Both the position numbers and the translations under genes were made by a program. DNA of 64,000 nt, taken from positions 992,001 through 1,056,000 of the forward strand of contig SPDT01000007.1 of assembly GCA_008477525.1 (NCBI GenBank), read 5' to 3'. Positions 21,148 through 32,795 of the stretch are shown here, one piece after another. A model generated the notes under the pieces. That model was not told the DNA's origin, ran no database searches, and saw only the letters and a list, made by a program, of their open reading frames with translations. Each line of letters opens with the position of its first letter. The first letter of the stretch is position 1. This DNA comes from Hypomyces perniciosus. Lineage: Eukaryota; Ascomycota; Sordariomycetes; Hypocreales; Hypocreaceae.

Positions 21148-23107
21148 TTACATATTCTTCAATATCTTGGCCAACCCCGCGACTTTCCTAACAGACTGTC
21201 CGTACCCAACTTCCACAACGCCCTGTGCGAAGAGCCAGCTCTTATCTTGGCTGGCAACGGGGTATTGTATGGGCGGCGGGATGGCGGTACGGACACCCAG
21301 CCAGCCGAAGCGGTCTTCACAGATGTTCTTGATGTTGCAGAGGCCGCGGAGACCTTCTTCGCCTGCAAAGCGACCGTAACCGGAGCCAGCGACGCCGCCG
21401 AAGGGGAGTTGGACGGCATAATAGGCACCGAAGTCATTGATGGCGACCATGCCTGCTTTGAGGCCCCGGACAATGGGTTGGAGAGCGGGGTCGGATTCGG
21501 AGCCGTGGACGGAGGCGCCGAGGCCAAAGTTGGGGGCGTTGGCGATGGACAGGATGTCAGCTGGGGAAGAGGACTTTGCGCGGAGTAGTGTGAGAACAGG
21601 GGCGAAGCATTCGTGTTGGGCGATGCGCATGTCGGGAGTAACGTCGACGAGTAGAGTGGGTTGGAAGTAGTGTCCCTTTGGGTAGTCAGGGTGGATGTAG
21701 CGTTTGCCGCCGGCGAGGAGACGGGCGCCCTGGGAGACAGCTTCGGCGATGAGGTCTTCGAGGCGGGAGAAGGAGGCGTCAGAGATCATGGCGCCAACAT
21801 CGGCAGAGGGACCGAGACGGAGGGCCTTGACCCGGGGTTCAAGGAGTTGAATGAGGCGGTCGTAGACGGGGCCAGAGGAGATGACACGTTCGATGCCGAT
21901 GCAGTTTTGGCCGGAGGCTTGGAATGTGCCTCGAAGGATGATGTTGACGATGCGAGGCAGGTCGCCGTCTTTTCTGCCGCCGGCGGATTCCAAAACGATG
22001 AAGGGGTCTTTGCCTCCTAATTCAGCGACGACAGGGGTCAGACTCTTAGCTGCGCTGGCGGCGACATGGTGAGCGACGGCTTGGGAGCCGATGAAGGTGA
22101 TGTGGCTGATGCCTGGATGAGATGTCAAGTGTCCAGCTGTCTGGGGCCAGCAGACGACTGTCTGAACGATCTGAGGGTCATGACCATGGGCGACGAGAGC
22201 GCCGCGCGCGATGTTGAGGAAGTAGGAGCTAGACCAGGCCGTTTGTTCAGAAACCTTGACGAGAATGGCATTACCAGTGAACAAGGCGCTGATAATCGGG
22301 CCCATCATGTTGTGGAAGGGATAATTCCAGCTAATAAGCGCAGCCACCACGCCCAAAGGCTCATAATGCACCGTGTTTCGCTTATACGCCATGAGCAGAT
22401 TTGTCGGACGGTGGGATGGACGGAGAGCCTTTTCTCCATGAGCCAGCGTCCACTGGATCTTCTCAACCGTAACGAGAATCTCGCCGAGCTGCGCATCTAC
22501 CATGGTCTTGCCGGTATCTAGACCTGCGACCTTGCAGATCTGCTCGGCATTATCCATGATGTACTTCATCAAGGTGCGCAGAACCGCCTTTCGCTGCTCG
22601 AAACTCGAGAGCGCCCAAGTCTTCTGCGCCTCCGCAGCGGCGACAATGGCGCGGTCGATGCCATCAGGTGTAGTTGGGTTTACCAGACCAAGGAACTGTC
22701 CCGTTGCTGGCGCGTAGCATTGAATCGCGGAGCTGCCGGCGAGTTTGATACTCGTCTCCTGGACGGTGGATTCGTTCTCGGGGAGCTTTGGCGGGGGGAC
22801 GACGTAGTGCTTCGCGCGGGAAGAGGCGGTTACAATAGCGATGCTGCTTGCGGAACGGATGAGCACTGCGCAGATGACGGCAGCGAGGAGAGCGAAGGTC
22901 GCTTGAAGAGCTGGTGGCCTGTGTGAAGCACCATGTTAGCGATCGGTTGGGCTCGGATACAGGTAGTGTGCGAAGAGTGGACATAGGGATAGCATAGGGG
23001 ATAGCAAATACATACGGAATATCGAATCGAGTAGCCAATTGATCACTCCAGTAGCCGCCCAGCGACAAGAGCCGTCCAGTGAGGTCCTCCATCTCCTCTC
23101 TATCCAT
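21148..23107 (-). CDS. Membrane-anchored aldehyde dehydrogenase (Msc7-like)
   Basis: Exons 23107-23016 and 22918-21148, with a 97-bp intron, give 620 residues. The splice joins R-F-D-I-P to P-P-A-L-Q-A-T-F-A-L-L-A-A-V-I-C-A-V-L-I, a single membrane segment at about 34-52. The dehydrogenase domain follows: N-Y-P-F-H-N binding region, E330 in A-E-L-G-G-K-D-P, nucleophile C370 in G-Q-N-C-I-G, and P-F-G-G-V-A-G-S-G near the end. Both catalytic residues are intact. It oxidises an aldehyde to the acid with NAD(P); the substrate is not known, and yeast Msc7 is the nearest named relative I recall with this anchor. The first ATG in the frame is M-D-R-E-E-M; an upstream extension would need a GTG. Confidence 0.92.
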
Positions 23108-24112
23108 ATTCACAGCGGAAGTTGATCCAGCGGTTGAAGCAAGGAACACCGCCTGGAGAAGCGAACAGAATCGCCACACCTATGCCAACGAATCCAGAAG
23201 TTACGGCTAGCCCTCACACATGTGCGCGCGGGAGTGGTGGGAGATGTTAGTTCTTACAGCCAGATCGATGATAAGATGAGGTTGTCGTATTAGAGCTTGT
23301 GTGGGGCTGGCACTTAGGAGGTGGTTAGGCGAAAAGGGCAAGGCTGAGCTTCACTACTCGCTAAGCCTTATCACCTCTAACATTGCGTAACTTCAGAACT
23401 TCATGATATTAACAGTCTATTCATTTACACCATTGCCATCGATCCCGACATGAAATATATAATGGTTCTCTTTTCTCTCCGAGAACAAGCTACTAGAATA
23501 GTCCATGTACACAGCATATCCAGGCCAAGACTTTCTCACGCCAGCCCAGGGTCGAGCCCATCGTTCTCACTCCTCCTAACTCTTCTTCCTCCTCTGCCTG
23601 GCAGAAGCACATTCGAATAAGAAGAAAAAAGTACTCTGCAGTGGATGGTTGCGTCGCTCCTCAACTCTAGGATGCAAAAAAGAACAAACAAATGTATCGC
23701 CAGCCAAAAGCATACAAGCCCACAATTACCAGAATCCCTGTAGAACGCCATGCCGAAGGAAATTTAAAGAGAAGCTGCTCCCTATTAAGAGAGCCAAAGA
23801 CTCAAAACATCCCCTGATTTTCTTCTCTTGTGACCAGCAGGTCTGATGTGTGTGTAAACGTGTGTACACGTGTCATTTGTGTGATTTGTGGTGGTGCGTT
23901 CCGGTGCGCACCTGTATGAGGATGTCATTAACAAGGCGGTAGAGGGCAGCAACTCATAGATCGCTCATGCAGATCATCAAAAGCATGAAGGACCCGATGC
24001 AGATGAGTGGATATCAAAAACTTTGCAACGGGGGTAAAAAAAAAGAGGAGAAAAAGAAACGGACAGAGTCGTCAGATAATATACAACGAAAGATGTAAGG
24101 CTCCAATCACGT
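23108..24112. other. Promoter of aldehyde dehydrogenase gene and 3' UTR of the flippase gene
   Basis: Tandem minus-strand neighbours. A TGTGTGTAAACGTGTGTACACGTGTCATTTGTGTG-type GT-rich patch lies at about 23,850-23,890. No gene seen. Confidence 0.45.
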
Positions 24113-27100
24113 CTAGATATTGGCACTCTTGGTCAACGACAGTCCACGCAACCTAGACCTGAACCGAGCGGCACCTTGAGACTGGCTCGACTCAATGCGC
24201 GACAATCTCGCTGCAGACGTGAAGTCGCTGCTGGCCTCGTAGCTGTATCTTATACGATCCATTGATTGCCGCATGCGGTCATATGAAGGCCTGGCCCGGT
24301 CCATCGATGGTCGAGCCTGCTGCATTGGAACCTCGAGTGAGAAGCGGTTGCCGGTGTGGCCAGTATAGTTCGTGCTATCACTGCCATTTTGACTATGGTG
24401 GTTGCGAGTATGTGTCCGCGTTACAGTCGATGGTGGGTAGATAGGTCTCAGGTCCTCATCAACGCTTGCATACTTAGCATGCTTTACCAGTCTCGAGCTG
24501 GCTGACGACTTGGACTTCTGGCTCTTCTCGTCAGTGTTATTGGGGGCTACCGAGACCACATCGCCAGTCAAATGGGCAAAAGCGCCCATTCTCTCTTGCT
24601 CCCGAATAATGTCCACGTCGTAGGGCCAGAAGACTTTCTGAAGTGACTTGATCGCGAATCGGGGGAACAAGCAGATGACAGGGACAATAAAGAAGCAAGC
24701 CCAGAATGTGCCTTCGCCATACACTTGTGCCGCCGCTCCATAAAAGTCCCCGGAAGAGATGAAGGAGGTGTATACCCCAGTCCAGAAGAATATGAATAGG
24801 TCGCTGATCACCACGATAAGGAGCATAAGCCAATCCCACCGATACGTATTGATCAAGATGTACATATTGATCGTAAGAACGGCGGGAGGGGCAACATAGG
24901 CGCCAAAGCGATATCTATCCTCAACGTTCAGTCCATTCAGCGTGACAGGTCTCGCCTGAATGAACAGCAGGTACGGAATAAAGAACACCATGACAGATTG
25001 ATAGATACCGTCGATCATGTAGAGCCTAAGCCATGTGAGTACAATGTCTATCATTCACGCGAAGTGCGAACAATTCTAAACTTACCAAAACTTGCGCTGC
25101 GTCCACTCCAGGCGCTCGATTCCGCGACGATAAAGTTGAGGCACAGCCAACGATACCTTGTCAGAAACGTCCTGGTCCAGGACACCCATGATGGCAACAG
25201 GAACTGAAGTGAAGAACAGGTTAAACATGAGAATATACGTGTAGTCGAAGAAATAGGTGACATCGAAGTTGCAGAAGATCTGGAACCAGAAGATGCTAAA
25301 GGTCCAAACCATGTTCTTGTAGAAGAAGTTGCTGATAGTTTCTGCTAGTCGACGGTATGACCATCGGCCATGCACCAGCACCAACCTCTGGAGGAATCTG
25401 AACTGCGCAATGGCGTAGTCTGAAGACATGGCAGCCTGGCGACCCTCGACACCAGCAATTCCAACACCCACGTCGGCTTCTTGAATCATAGCAACGTCGT
25501 TGGCCCCATCTCCAATGGACAGTGTCATAACGTCCAAACCATTCTTGACCATGGCTACAACGGAGGCCTTTTGGGCAGGACTGACACGACAGCACAGGAC
25601 AGACCGGCACTCTTTGCACAGAAGCAAAAATTTCTGCTTTAAGCGATCGTTTAAAACCCATCGAAGAGTGAAGCCATCGATTACAAGACCGTGTGTCGGT
25701 GCCGGAGGCTCATGGTTCTTCCTTGCTTTGGCGAGATCTTCGTCACTGCCTGTGATGTTGAACATTTGCAGGTTCCGGTCTAAAAGCTGTTCGGCCAAGT
25801 CCAGGAACTGGTCATCAGCGTCTTCGCCCTCCGCTGCGTCCTCCTCGACCTTGATGTGAATAAGCTCCATATCGTTGTGGAGTAGGTTGCACGAGAAGCC
25901 AATGTTTATGGCGGTTTCGACCTTGTCGCCAGTCAAGACCCAGAGTTTGATGCCAGCCTGACCGAGCAACGCAATCGTATCAGGGACGCCATCTTGCAGT
26001 CGATCTTCAATTGCAGTACCACCAATAAGAAGGAGCTCCTGCTCAATATGATCTGCGACGGCTTCCAGTTTCTCCTCTCGGTTCTCAAGCGCAGAGGCTG
26101 CAATATCGTGTTCCTTCTTCCAGCTTCTATACTCTTGTTCGGACAATTCTCTTTGGGCAATGCAGAGTGTACGCAGACCTTCTCTGGCAAACATTTCGAG
26201 GTGCTCTGCCGTTTCTCTCCTGAGCTCCTTCTGCTCACCCTTCTTAAGTCGCGCGTAAATAACCGAGTCAGCGCCCTTACAGAAAAGAATGATCCGGCCA
26301 TCTGGCATTCGAACGATGGAACTCATTCGCTTTCTGGTGGAGTTAAACTCGATAGTGTTGAGAATGGGATAATGACGATCTTCACCCATCACGTTGACAT
26401 CGATACCATCTCCAGAGTTGCCCAGCACGGTAAAGCCCATATCGCGAGCAGTCGATACTAAAGCTTCTTCATCTGGTGACTGTGCCTTGAACTCCATCAT
26501 TGGTGGATCACCCGGCGACCTCTCGGCAATGACCGTGTGGCAAAGAGCCAAAGCTAGCATGAAGTTCTCATTAGCGACCTGCTGCTCGGGTCCTGACTCG
26601 CCAGCCAGGTCAGTGACGTAGTCGGGGGCAATGAAGGTCACAGCATCGTCGTGGAGATAGGGGTTGTCGTGGATCTTGCGGAGACTTTGCAGGGCTTGAA
26701 CCTTGGCTTCGGCAATTTCGCCACGAATCCTCTCAGCCTCCCTTTCGACGTCTACACCGAGTCGTTTCTGCATGCCTGCCTGCGCTTCCGTGTAAGCTTC
26801 GCCATACGGCTGCCCATTAATAGTCGCCTTCTTAAACTCCATGACGTTCTGTGTTAGGGTTCCTGTCTTGTCCGAGAAGATGTACTCGATCTGTCCAACA
26901 TCATCGGAGATATTCCACGATTTTGGAATACAGGGCTGATCAATTTTCTCGTAATACATCTCGACATCGCTGAAGATGAAGACGGCCTGAAGAGTTCGTA
27001 CGATTTCGAGGGTAATGTAGAGGGAAATAGGAATCAAGTTCTGGAACACAATAATAGCAGCCCAAAACGTGATGAACCCGCTGATAGCAGAGCTCCCTCC

Positions 27101-28866
27101 GATGGAACCAAAATCAAAGAAATACAGAGAGGCATCCGTCTTTGCCCATGCTGTCCCATTGATAATACCAGCAAGTAAGCACATGATGAGAAGAATGCCA
27201 AAGTTGCAAATGACGTTGAAGTTCATCTCACGAGCAATTCTGGCCCGTTTACTCGGTGTGATGCCGGCATTCATCATGATCTTGGTGTCGTGTCCAGTGA
27301 AAATAACAACACCCAAGATCCACTCAGTGTTCCTTAGATTACAGCCTCGCAAGAGAAGGTTGTCGATGGTGATGGCTTCTGTCATGTCCTCACGCTCGTC
27401 ATCCATGAATTCAGGTACCGTTTGCTCCCATTTGATGGCGCCGTTGTACTTGTAGAGATTGGGTTGCGGAGGTTCGCTTTCTATCCTGAACTGAGCTCGC
27501 TCACAGTCGCGAGCGTGTTTGATGGACCGTCCACAGCGCAGGGCTTGGCGAACCTTGAGGTTGGTTTCACCGTCCAAGTTCTTCGTCTCCACATAGCATG
27601 CACCGTCTGGGTCGGATGTAGAGAGAATGATGATATCGGCAGGCAATTCATCGTCCTTGTAAATACGAACGAAATCTCCCACGACCAGGTTCTTCCAAGC
27701 ATCCTTCTCAAACCGGGCGCCTTGTCCTGCACGTTCATAATTGATCACATCGGACTGCATCCTCTGGACGGCTTCGATGCGTTTTAGGTCCTCTTCATAA
27801 GCAGCTTCAATCCGAACGTGCGGAGTATTTGGTGTGGGTGAGGGTACTGGTGTCATTTGGATGTCATTTGGTGAGGAGATGAATGAATCGCGATTCTCAA
27901 AGGGCGAGGCGGCTAGGGACTCGCGGATATTTCTCCTCGTACGGACGGTCTCAACAGAGGCACGAGGCCCGTCCTCTTCAACAGGGACTGTCTTTCTCTT
28001 CGCTCGTTCGGTACGGGCCTTTTGTGACCAAATACTCTCGATGGCACGCCACATAGAGCCGAACAACGCGGAGTTGGCCTTTTTGAACTTTCTCCATGAT
28101 GAGACGTTATCTTCCTCCACATTGACATTGGCCCAGTTGCGCAGTCGATGGACGGGGGCATTGTTCAGTTCAATGTCGAGGATTGTTCTTCGGTAGTCCT
28201 CGATTGCGTCCTTGATGGCTGTAGCGACAATGATGACGATGAGAGGCACAGCGCTGAGGCCGGGGTTAACAGTGCCGAAAATGGGGAAGATCTGGAGGGC
28301 AGGTTAAGGTTTACTTGACTTTCCAAGGACAGGAAAGGGGTGATATAACGCAGCTGAGTACTTACGCCTAAAATGATCAAGAATAAGAAGAAGATATTGG
28401 CGATATTATGGAACTGGAACCACAGGTTCTTGGGAACGAACGAAAGAGGCGTGTACTTTGCTGTTCGGATTTTGTTTCGAGGAAACGAGTAGATTGGATG
28501 GCCCTCTTCTAGGAACTCGTCGGGCAGGGGCAGATTGAAAAAGACTGTACGGTTACCACTCTCATCCTGAGAGCCGTCGTCGGAATGGGCGGAGCCATCA
28601 TCCTGAGGGTTCTGTCTATGATTCCGATCATCACCGCCATCTGAATCTCTGTCTTCCAACGGGGGGCGGCCATCGTCGGCTGCGTTGTGGTTTTTCTCGC
28701 TAGCTGCCGACGCCGACCTCTTATGTATGCGATTCAACAGAGACATGCGTTTGGTGTTACTGCTCTTAACCGTCATTTTGCGTGTGGCCCATCTTGCCCT
28801 CTGGGTCTGCGACAATTTGGTCCGAGGAGGGCTGTCGCCACCGTCGGGGATGGTAACGGTGGTCAT
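24113..28866 (-). CDS. DNF1: P4-type phospholipid-translocating ATPase (flippase), Dnf1/Dnf2 type
   Basis: Exons 28866-28366, 28291-25086 and 25025-24113 give 1539 residues, the size of yeast Dnf1/Dnf2. P4 signatures are present: D-G-E-T-N-L-K in the actuator domain (about 406), P-I-S-L in membrane helix 4 (588-591), the phosphorylated Asp in D-K-T-G-T-L-T (641), and G-D-G-A-N-D-V hinge. The phrase D-Q-P-C-I-P-K-S-W-N-I-S-D-D just before the phosphorylation site is close to Dnf1. The enzyme moves phosphatidylcholine and phosphatidylethanolamine to the inner leaflet of the plasma membrane and endosomes, and supports polarised growth. Long Ser/Asp/Arg-rich N- and C-terminal tails carry many possible kinase sites. 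Introns are 74 and 60 bp with matching phases. Confidence 0.95.
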
Positions 28867-29200
28867 GATGGCAGTGAAGTCGCGGGCAAGTGCCCGTTCA
28901 GCCCCGAGTTGCCAGCCAGGTCGAGGTTGACGGTGTCAGTGTTCCGTCGGCGGCCCGTTGACGAAGTCGGCAGAGTTGTAGTCGATCGAACTCGATACAC
29001 GAACTCGATTAGGAGGGGACGAGACACGGCCGAGTTCACGGACACGTTCCGGAGATTGCGGGAGTCGACGTCGCTGATGGCAACAGGTGCCGTCTTGGTG
29101 CACAATTGCCGGCAGCACCAGCTCGTCGCCGTTTGAAGTGAGCGTGTCGTTTCGCGAGGCTGCGTTTGGGGAAGAGGACGCAGGTGTGCGGGTGTGTGTG

Positions 29201-29254
29201 AGTGTGAATGTGGATGTGGATGTGGATGTGAATGTGAATGTGAATGCGAATGTG
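29201..29254. repeat. Hexamer minisatellite (TGTGGA/TGTGAA)
   Basis: About nine imperfect copies of TGTGRA in the leader/promoter of the flippase gene. Confidence 0.85.
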
Positions 29255-29873
29255 TTGGTGTCAGCGAAAGCGAGAGGGAGGGAAAAGAACTTGGGATGGC
29301 TTCTGGTAGTATTCCTAGCAACGTGGGCTAGCTGGCTGGGCTTGTGGGCAGGCTGGGCCAGGGAAAAAAGACCAGAACAGCAATCGTCCAGCGGAGGTTG
29401 CGGCGCGGTGGTGGACGTTGGGCCTGTTTTAGTTCCCGGACCATCCGACCTACCACATCCATAGGCGGCATAGGCTGCGCAGGAAGAAAGAAAAAACGCC
29501 CCCTACAGGAGCGCAGCTAGTACGGACAGAGTAGTACTTGGCCCTGTTCGCGTCGTATTGCACTCGTACTACGGACTACTCGAGCGGACTACGGGGCTGC
29601 TCTGTAATGCGGCTGCAATGCAGGCCCATCGTGAGGTGCAGATAAAATTGGTAAGCATGGGGAGTTCATGCTGTCCGACGAGTCCGCACAGCGTCCGCAC
29701 AGCGTCCGAAGAGTGCGAGTATCCGAATGTAGCCATAATAATTACAATTACAACTCGTGCCAGCCATCCATCCATCCATGGTGCTTCCGTGGATTGACGG
29801 ACTGCTTGGTCTCGTCTCCCTCCCCCTCTCTCCCTCGTCCCCTCCCTGGCCCATGGAATAATACTTGTACATA

Positions 29874-29904
29874 TTTCGTACGGAGTACTTCGTAGTACGA
29901 GTAC
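29874..29904. repeat. Dispersed word cluster
   Basis: TTTCGTACGGAGTACTTCGT is followed by AGTACGAGTAC; the CGGAG and CTTCG forms overlap in one run. Confidence 0.85.
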
Positions 29905-30086
29905 AAATGCAGAGCCCCTGGCCTCCCATCATTCGTTTGCGCAGGGGCTCGTGAGGCTACGCTACCTACCTCCCACGTTCTTTTCAGGAGCAACGCATGC
30001 AGTCAATGGCTGGGCTGGGGCTCGGAGCTTTGGCTTTGGGACACGTCTCTTTTTGGGGCAGCGCCGCCTCCTGATCTACTCGGAGC

Positions 30087-30127
30087 GTACTCCGTACTCC
30101 GTACTCGTTGTTAAGGAGTACAACTCC
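30087..30127. repeat. Dispersed word cluster
   Basis: Two overlapping GTACTCCGTAC copies at 30,088-30,104, then GGAGTACAACTCCG after a 12-bp gap. Confidence 0.85.
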
Positions 30128-30864
30128 GTGTGCGCAAGCTCTTACTTAACTCCGCATGCAGCCCAGCAACGGTTTCTGGGCGGGCGGAGGCACTGCTGCA
30201 CTGCACATTATCATTAGTAGCCGGACGGAATAAATCGAACAAGCCATACAAAATGTCATCATAAGCACCCATTAGGAATTAGTAACCATAATTAGGATGT
30301 GGCTTGAAATACTCCTACTAATGGTACTACTGAGCATAGAAGCAAGTAAACGTAATCCATCCCTTAGAGTTGCGGCTTTGCCCACCACAACAAATCAAGA
30401 TTTGAGATATTTTTAATCCGACCCTCTATGCACACCCACGATAGCTTTAAACATCTTCCTGCCAATAGTGCTATTCGTTCGTTTTCCCCCAAAGGGGCTG
30501 GCTGTCATTCTCCGCCAAGACGCACGTTCATCGCGGCAGCACAAGCCACAAGGTACTCTGTATATTTAGCATTTTAGTGTTGAGACAGTGCATTCCTGGA
30601 GACCTTTCCGTGACATAGCCACAATACTACTCCGTAGGTATTTCCAAGCCATCTTATTAACACTGCGAATAAAATGCTCGAACCATTTGTTTCAACACGG
30701 GCTGATTACAGGTAGTGGTACTAATACTCCGTAGTTGGAGAAACGTGGTTGAAAGCCTGCATTGGTCCCCTTTTCTTGACAGGGCCAATGCTCATTGGCT
30801 ATCCCGCACCTCTGGTTTATCAGTGCGTGCATATGGACCGCATGAGAAATAAGCACAGGTCAAA

Positions 30865-30892
30865 TACGGAGTACGTACTCCGTACTTCGTAC
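30865..30892. repeat. Dispersed word cluster (head-to-head palindromes)
   Basis: TACGGAGTAC, GTACTCCGTA and CTTCGTAC stand end to end; the first 20 bases are a perfect palindrome. Confidence 0.92.
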
Positions 30893-32795
30893 ATTATTAA
30901 GCCGGCTCATCAGGTGCGTTTCCTCTCCTTCGGACCTATGGGATTTTTTTGATCTAATCTACAAAGCAGATATCCGCGGGCTTTCAAACAATTACGATGA
31001 CATGGCTCATCGCAGCTCTAGCCTTTTTAGGTGACGATGACGGAGTGCGACTCCGTAGATCAGACTGGATCGAAGTGTTTCTTTCTCTTGGTCTGATTCA
31101 CAGGACCCCTATTGCGACGTTATCTGCACATGCTCTCCCTCCCCGTTTTTTGACAACCACTTCTCCACCTCATGACGACGACGTGGACTGGAAATTTAAC
31201 GATGCATGCCAAGCGGGTCCGGCTCAGGGAGGTTCCACGAGAGGGAATTGCAAAGACCAGGGTGACCAAAATAATGCAAGTCACTTTCCGCGTAAGGACA
31301 ACCGTCCTTCATAGTGCTGCTGCTAACCCCATAAGGAGGATTGTGTATTATCGTGTTTTTTTAAATGCTGACCTTATAGATCCGGGCCGACATCACATTC
31401 AAATACTACATGGCAATTGTGATAAACTGAGAAGAAATGACTCATTTTTCATCACCATGGTTGACATGACTGGCATTCCTCATAGTCATGACAGCGTGCC
31501 ATTCAGGATGGAACAGGCATGTACTCCGTATGTGCCCTGACCCGTCAAGCCTTTCCCCTGTCAGCCGAGCTTTGTGAATGCTTCTCCGCTAAGAGCTCGT
31601 AGCCGAAATAAGGTCTTTCAGGGATCGATCACACGAGCTGACACATACGAGTACAGATCTACCCGATGGCCTCCTGAAATGAAGTGTTCTGATCCGAGTG
31701 CTAGTGCGAATGAAGTCCAGAGGATTGTACGAGTACTCTGTACTTCGCACAAGCGAGATGTTAAACAAAGCTCGCGATGTGGCTTTGCTCCCTACTCCGT
31801 GCATCATGCAATGATGGAGGCCGCGCGTGGTGCAATGCATAACGTCTAATTGAATCACCGCCCGATAAGACACGTCCAGCCTCCAGGATAGCCTCCAGGA
31901 ATGGGACAGTCTTGATCGGCACAATCCGGGCCACTGTCTTATGGTACCCCGTGGCGCGTGCGGTAGTGACGCCTCAAATGCCTTGTCAGCATCGCGCGTC
32001 ATCATTTCCTCATGTTTGACCCTCTCACAATCGCCTGAAGATCACATTTGCAAATTTGCCTGAAGCCACAGCCCTAATGGTTCTTTGTAAATCGGCTTCA
32101 TATCGAAACAGCTTGCCTTGGCGGAGGATTTCGATCGATGATGCAAGGCTCGTTCGTACTACTCAGAAGTACTTCGTACTTGCATCTGGATCGTTAATGT
32201 GACACACTTATTGTCGAGGACGACGACACGAAAGCCCCTGGCGATCGGCCCGTATATCAGCCAAGAACGTTTATTTTTTCTTAGCGTGTAGTTTGTCCTG
32301 CAGAGCCAAGTGGTATTCCTCCGCAGCGTTGCTTAGTGAGGTCGTTCTCGGTCAAGTGATTAACCCATCATGGCAGGAAGATGAGTTCTTGGCCTCGTAC
32401 ATACACAAAAAGGCATCTCCCGAGATGAATACCCAACTATCGTTCGTGGTATTAATAGAGACGGGAAGTCTCAGAAGAATGTCACCAATGAGCCCAGGGC
32501 TTTTCACTGGCGGCCCCGAATCCGGGGGATTCCACTAGCATCTTGTAGTAACGATCCGTTGCGAAGCCGTTTTCCATATTCATGCAAGATGCTTGACTGT
32601 GATTGCTGCGATACTTCCCGTGCTGCGCCACACTTATCGAGACAATTTACCCCGAACGCTAATAGGACGCCACACCAGACAGAACCTCGTCGCGCTTGTT
32701 GTCGTGCAACATCACCTCCATCTTAGCAATGTTGTGATATCAGACGCCACAACGATCAATAAAGGCGAAGTGGCCGTCCACTCTCATTCGAAACT

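Larger units (their letters stand above)
28867..32795. other. 3.9-kb gene-free region between flippase and a divergent gene
   Basis: Holds the promoters of the two flanking divergent genes but is far longer than needed. Base composition is mixed and no open frame looks like protein. It has the densest run of the GTAC-type words (29,520-30,900, 31,520, 31,730, 32,160) and a hexamer minisatellite at 29,201-29,254. Confidence 0.5.

Noticed and set aside
22664..23179. Longer aldehyde dehydrogenase N-terminus starting M-W-R-F
   Set aside because: That first codon is GTG and the extra residues are not expected in the family; the ATG at 23,107 fits.
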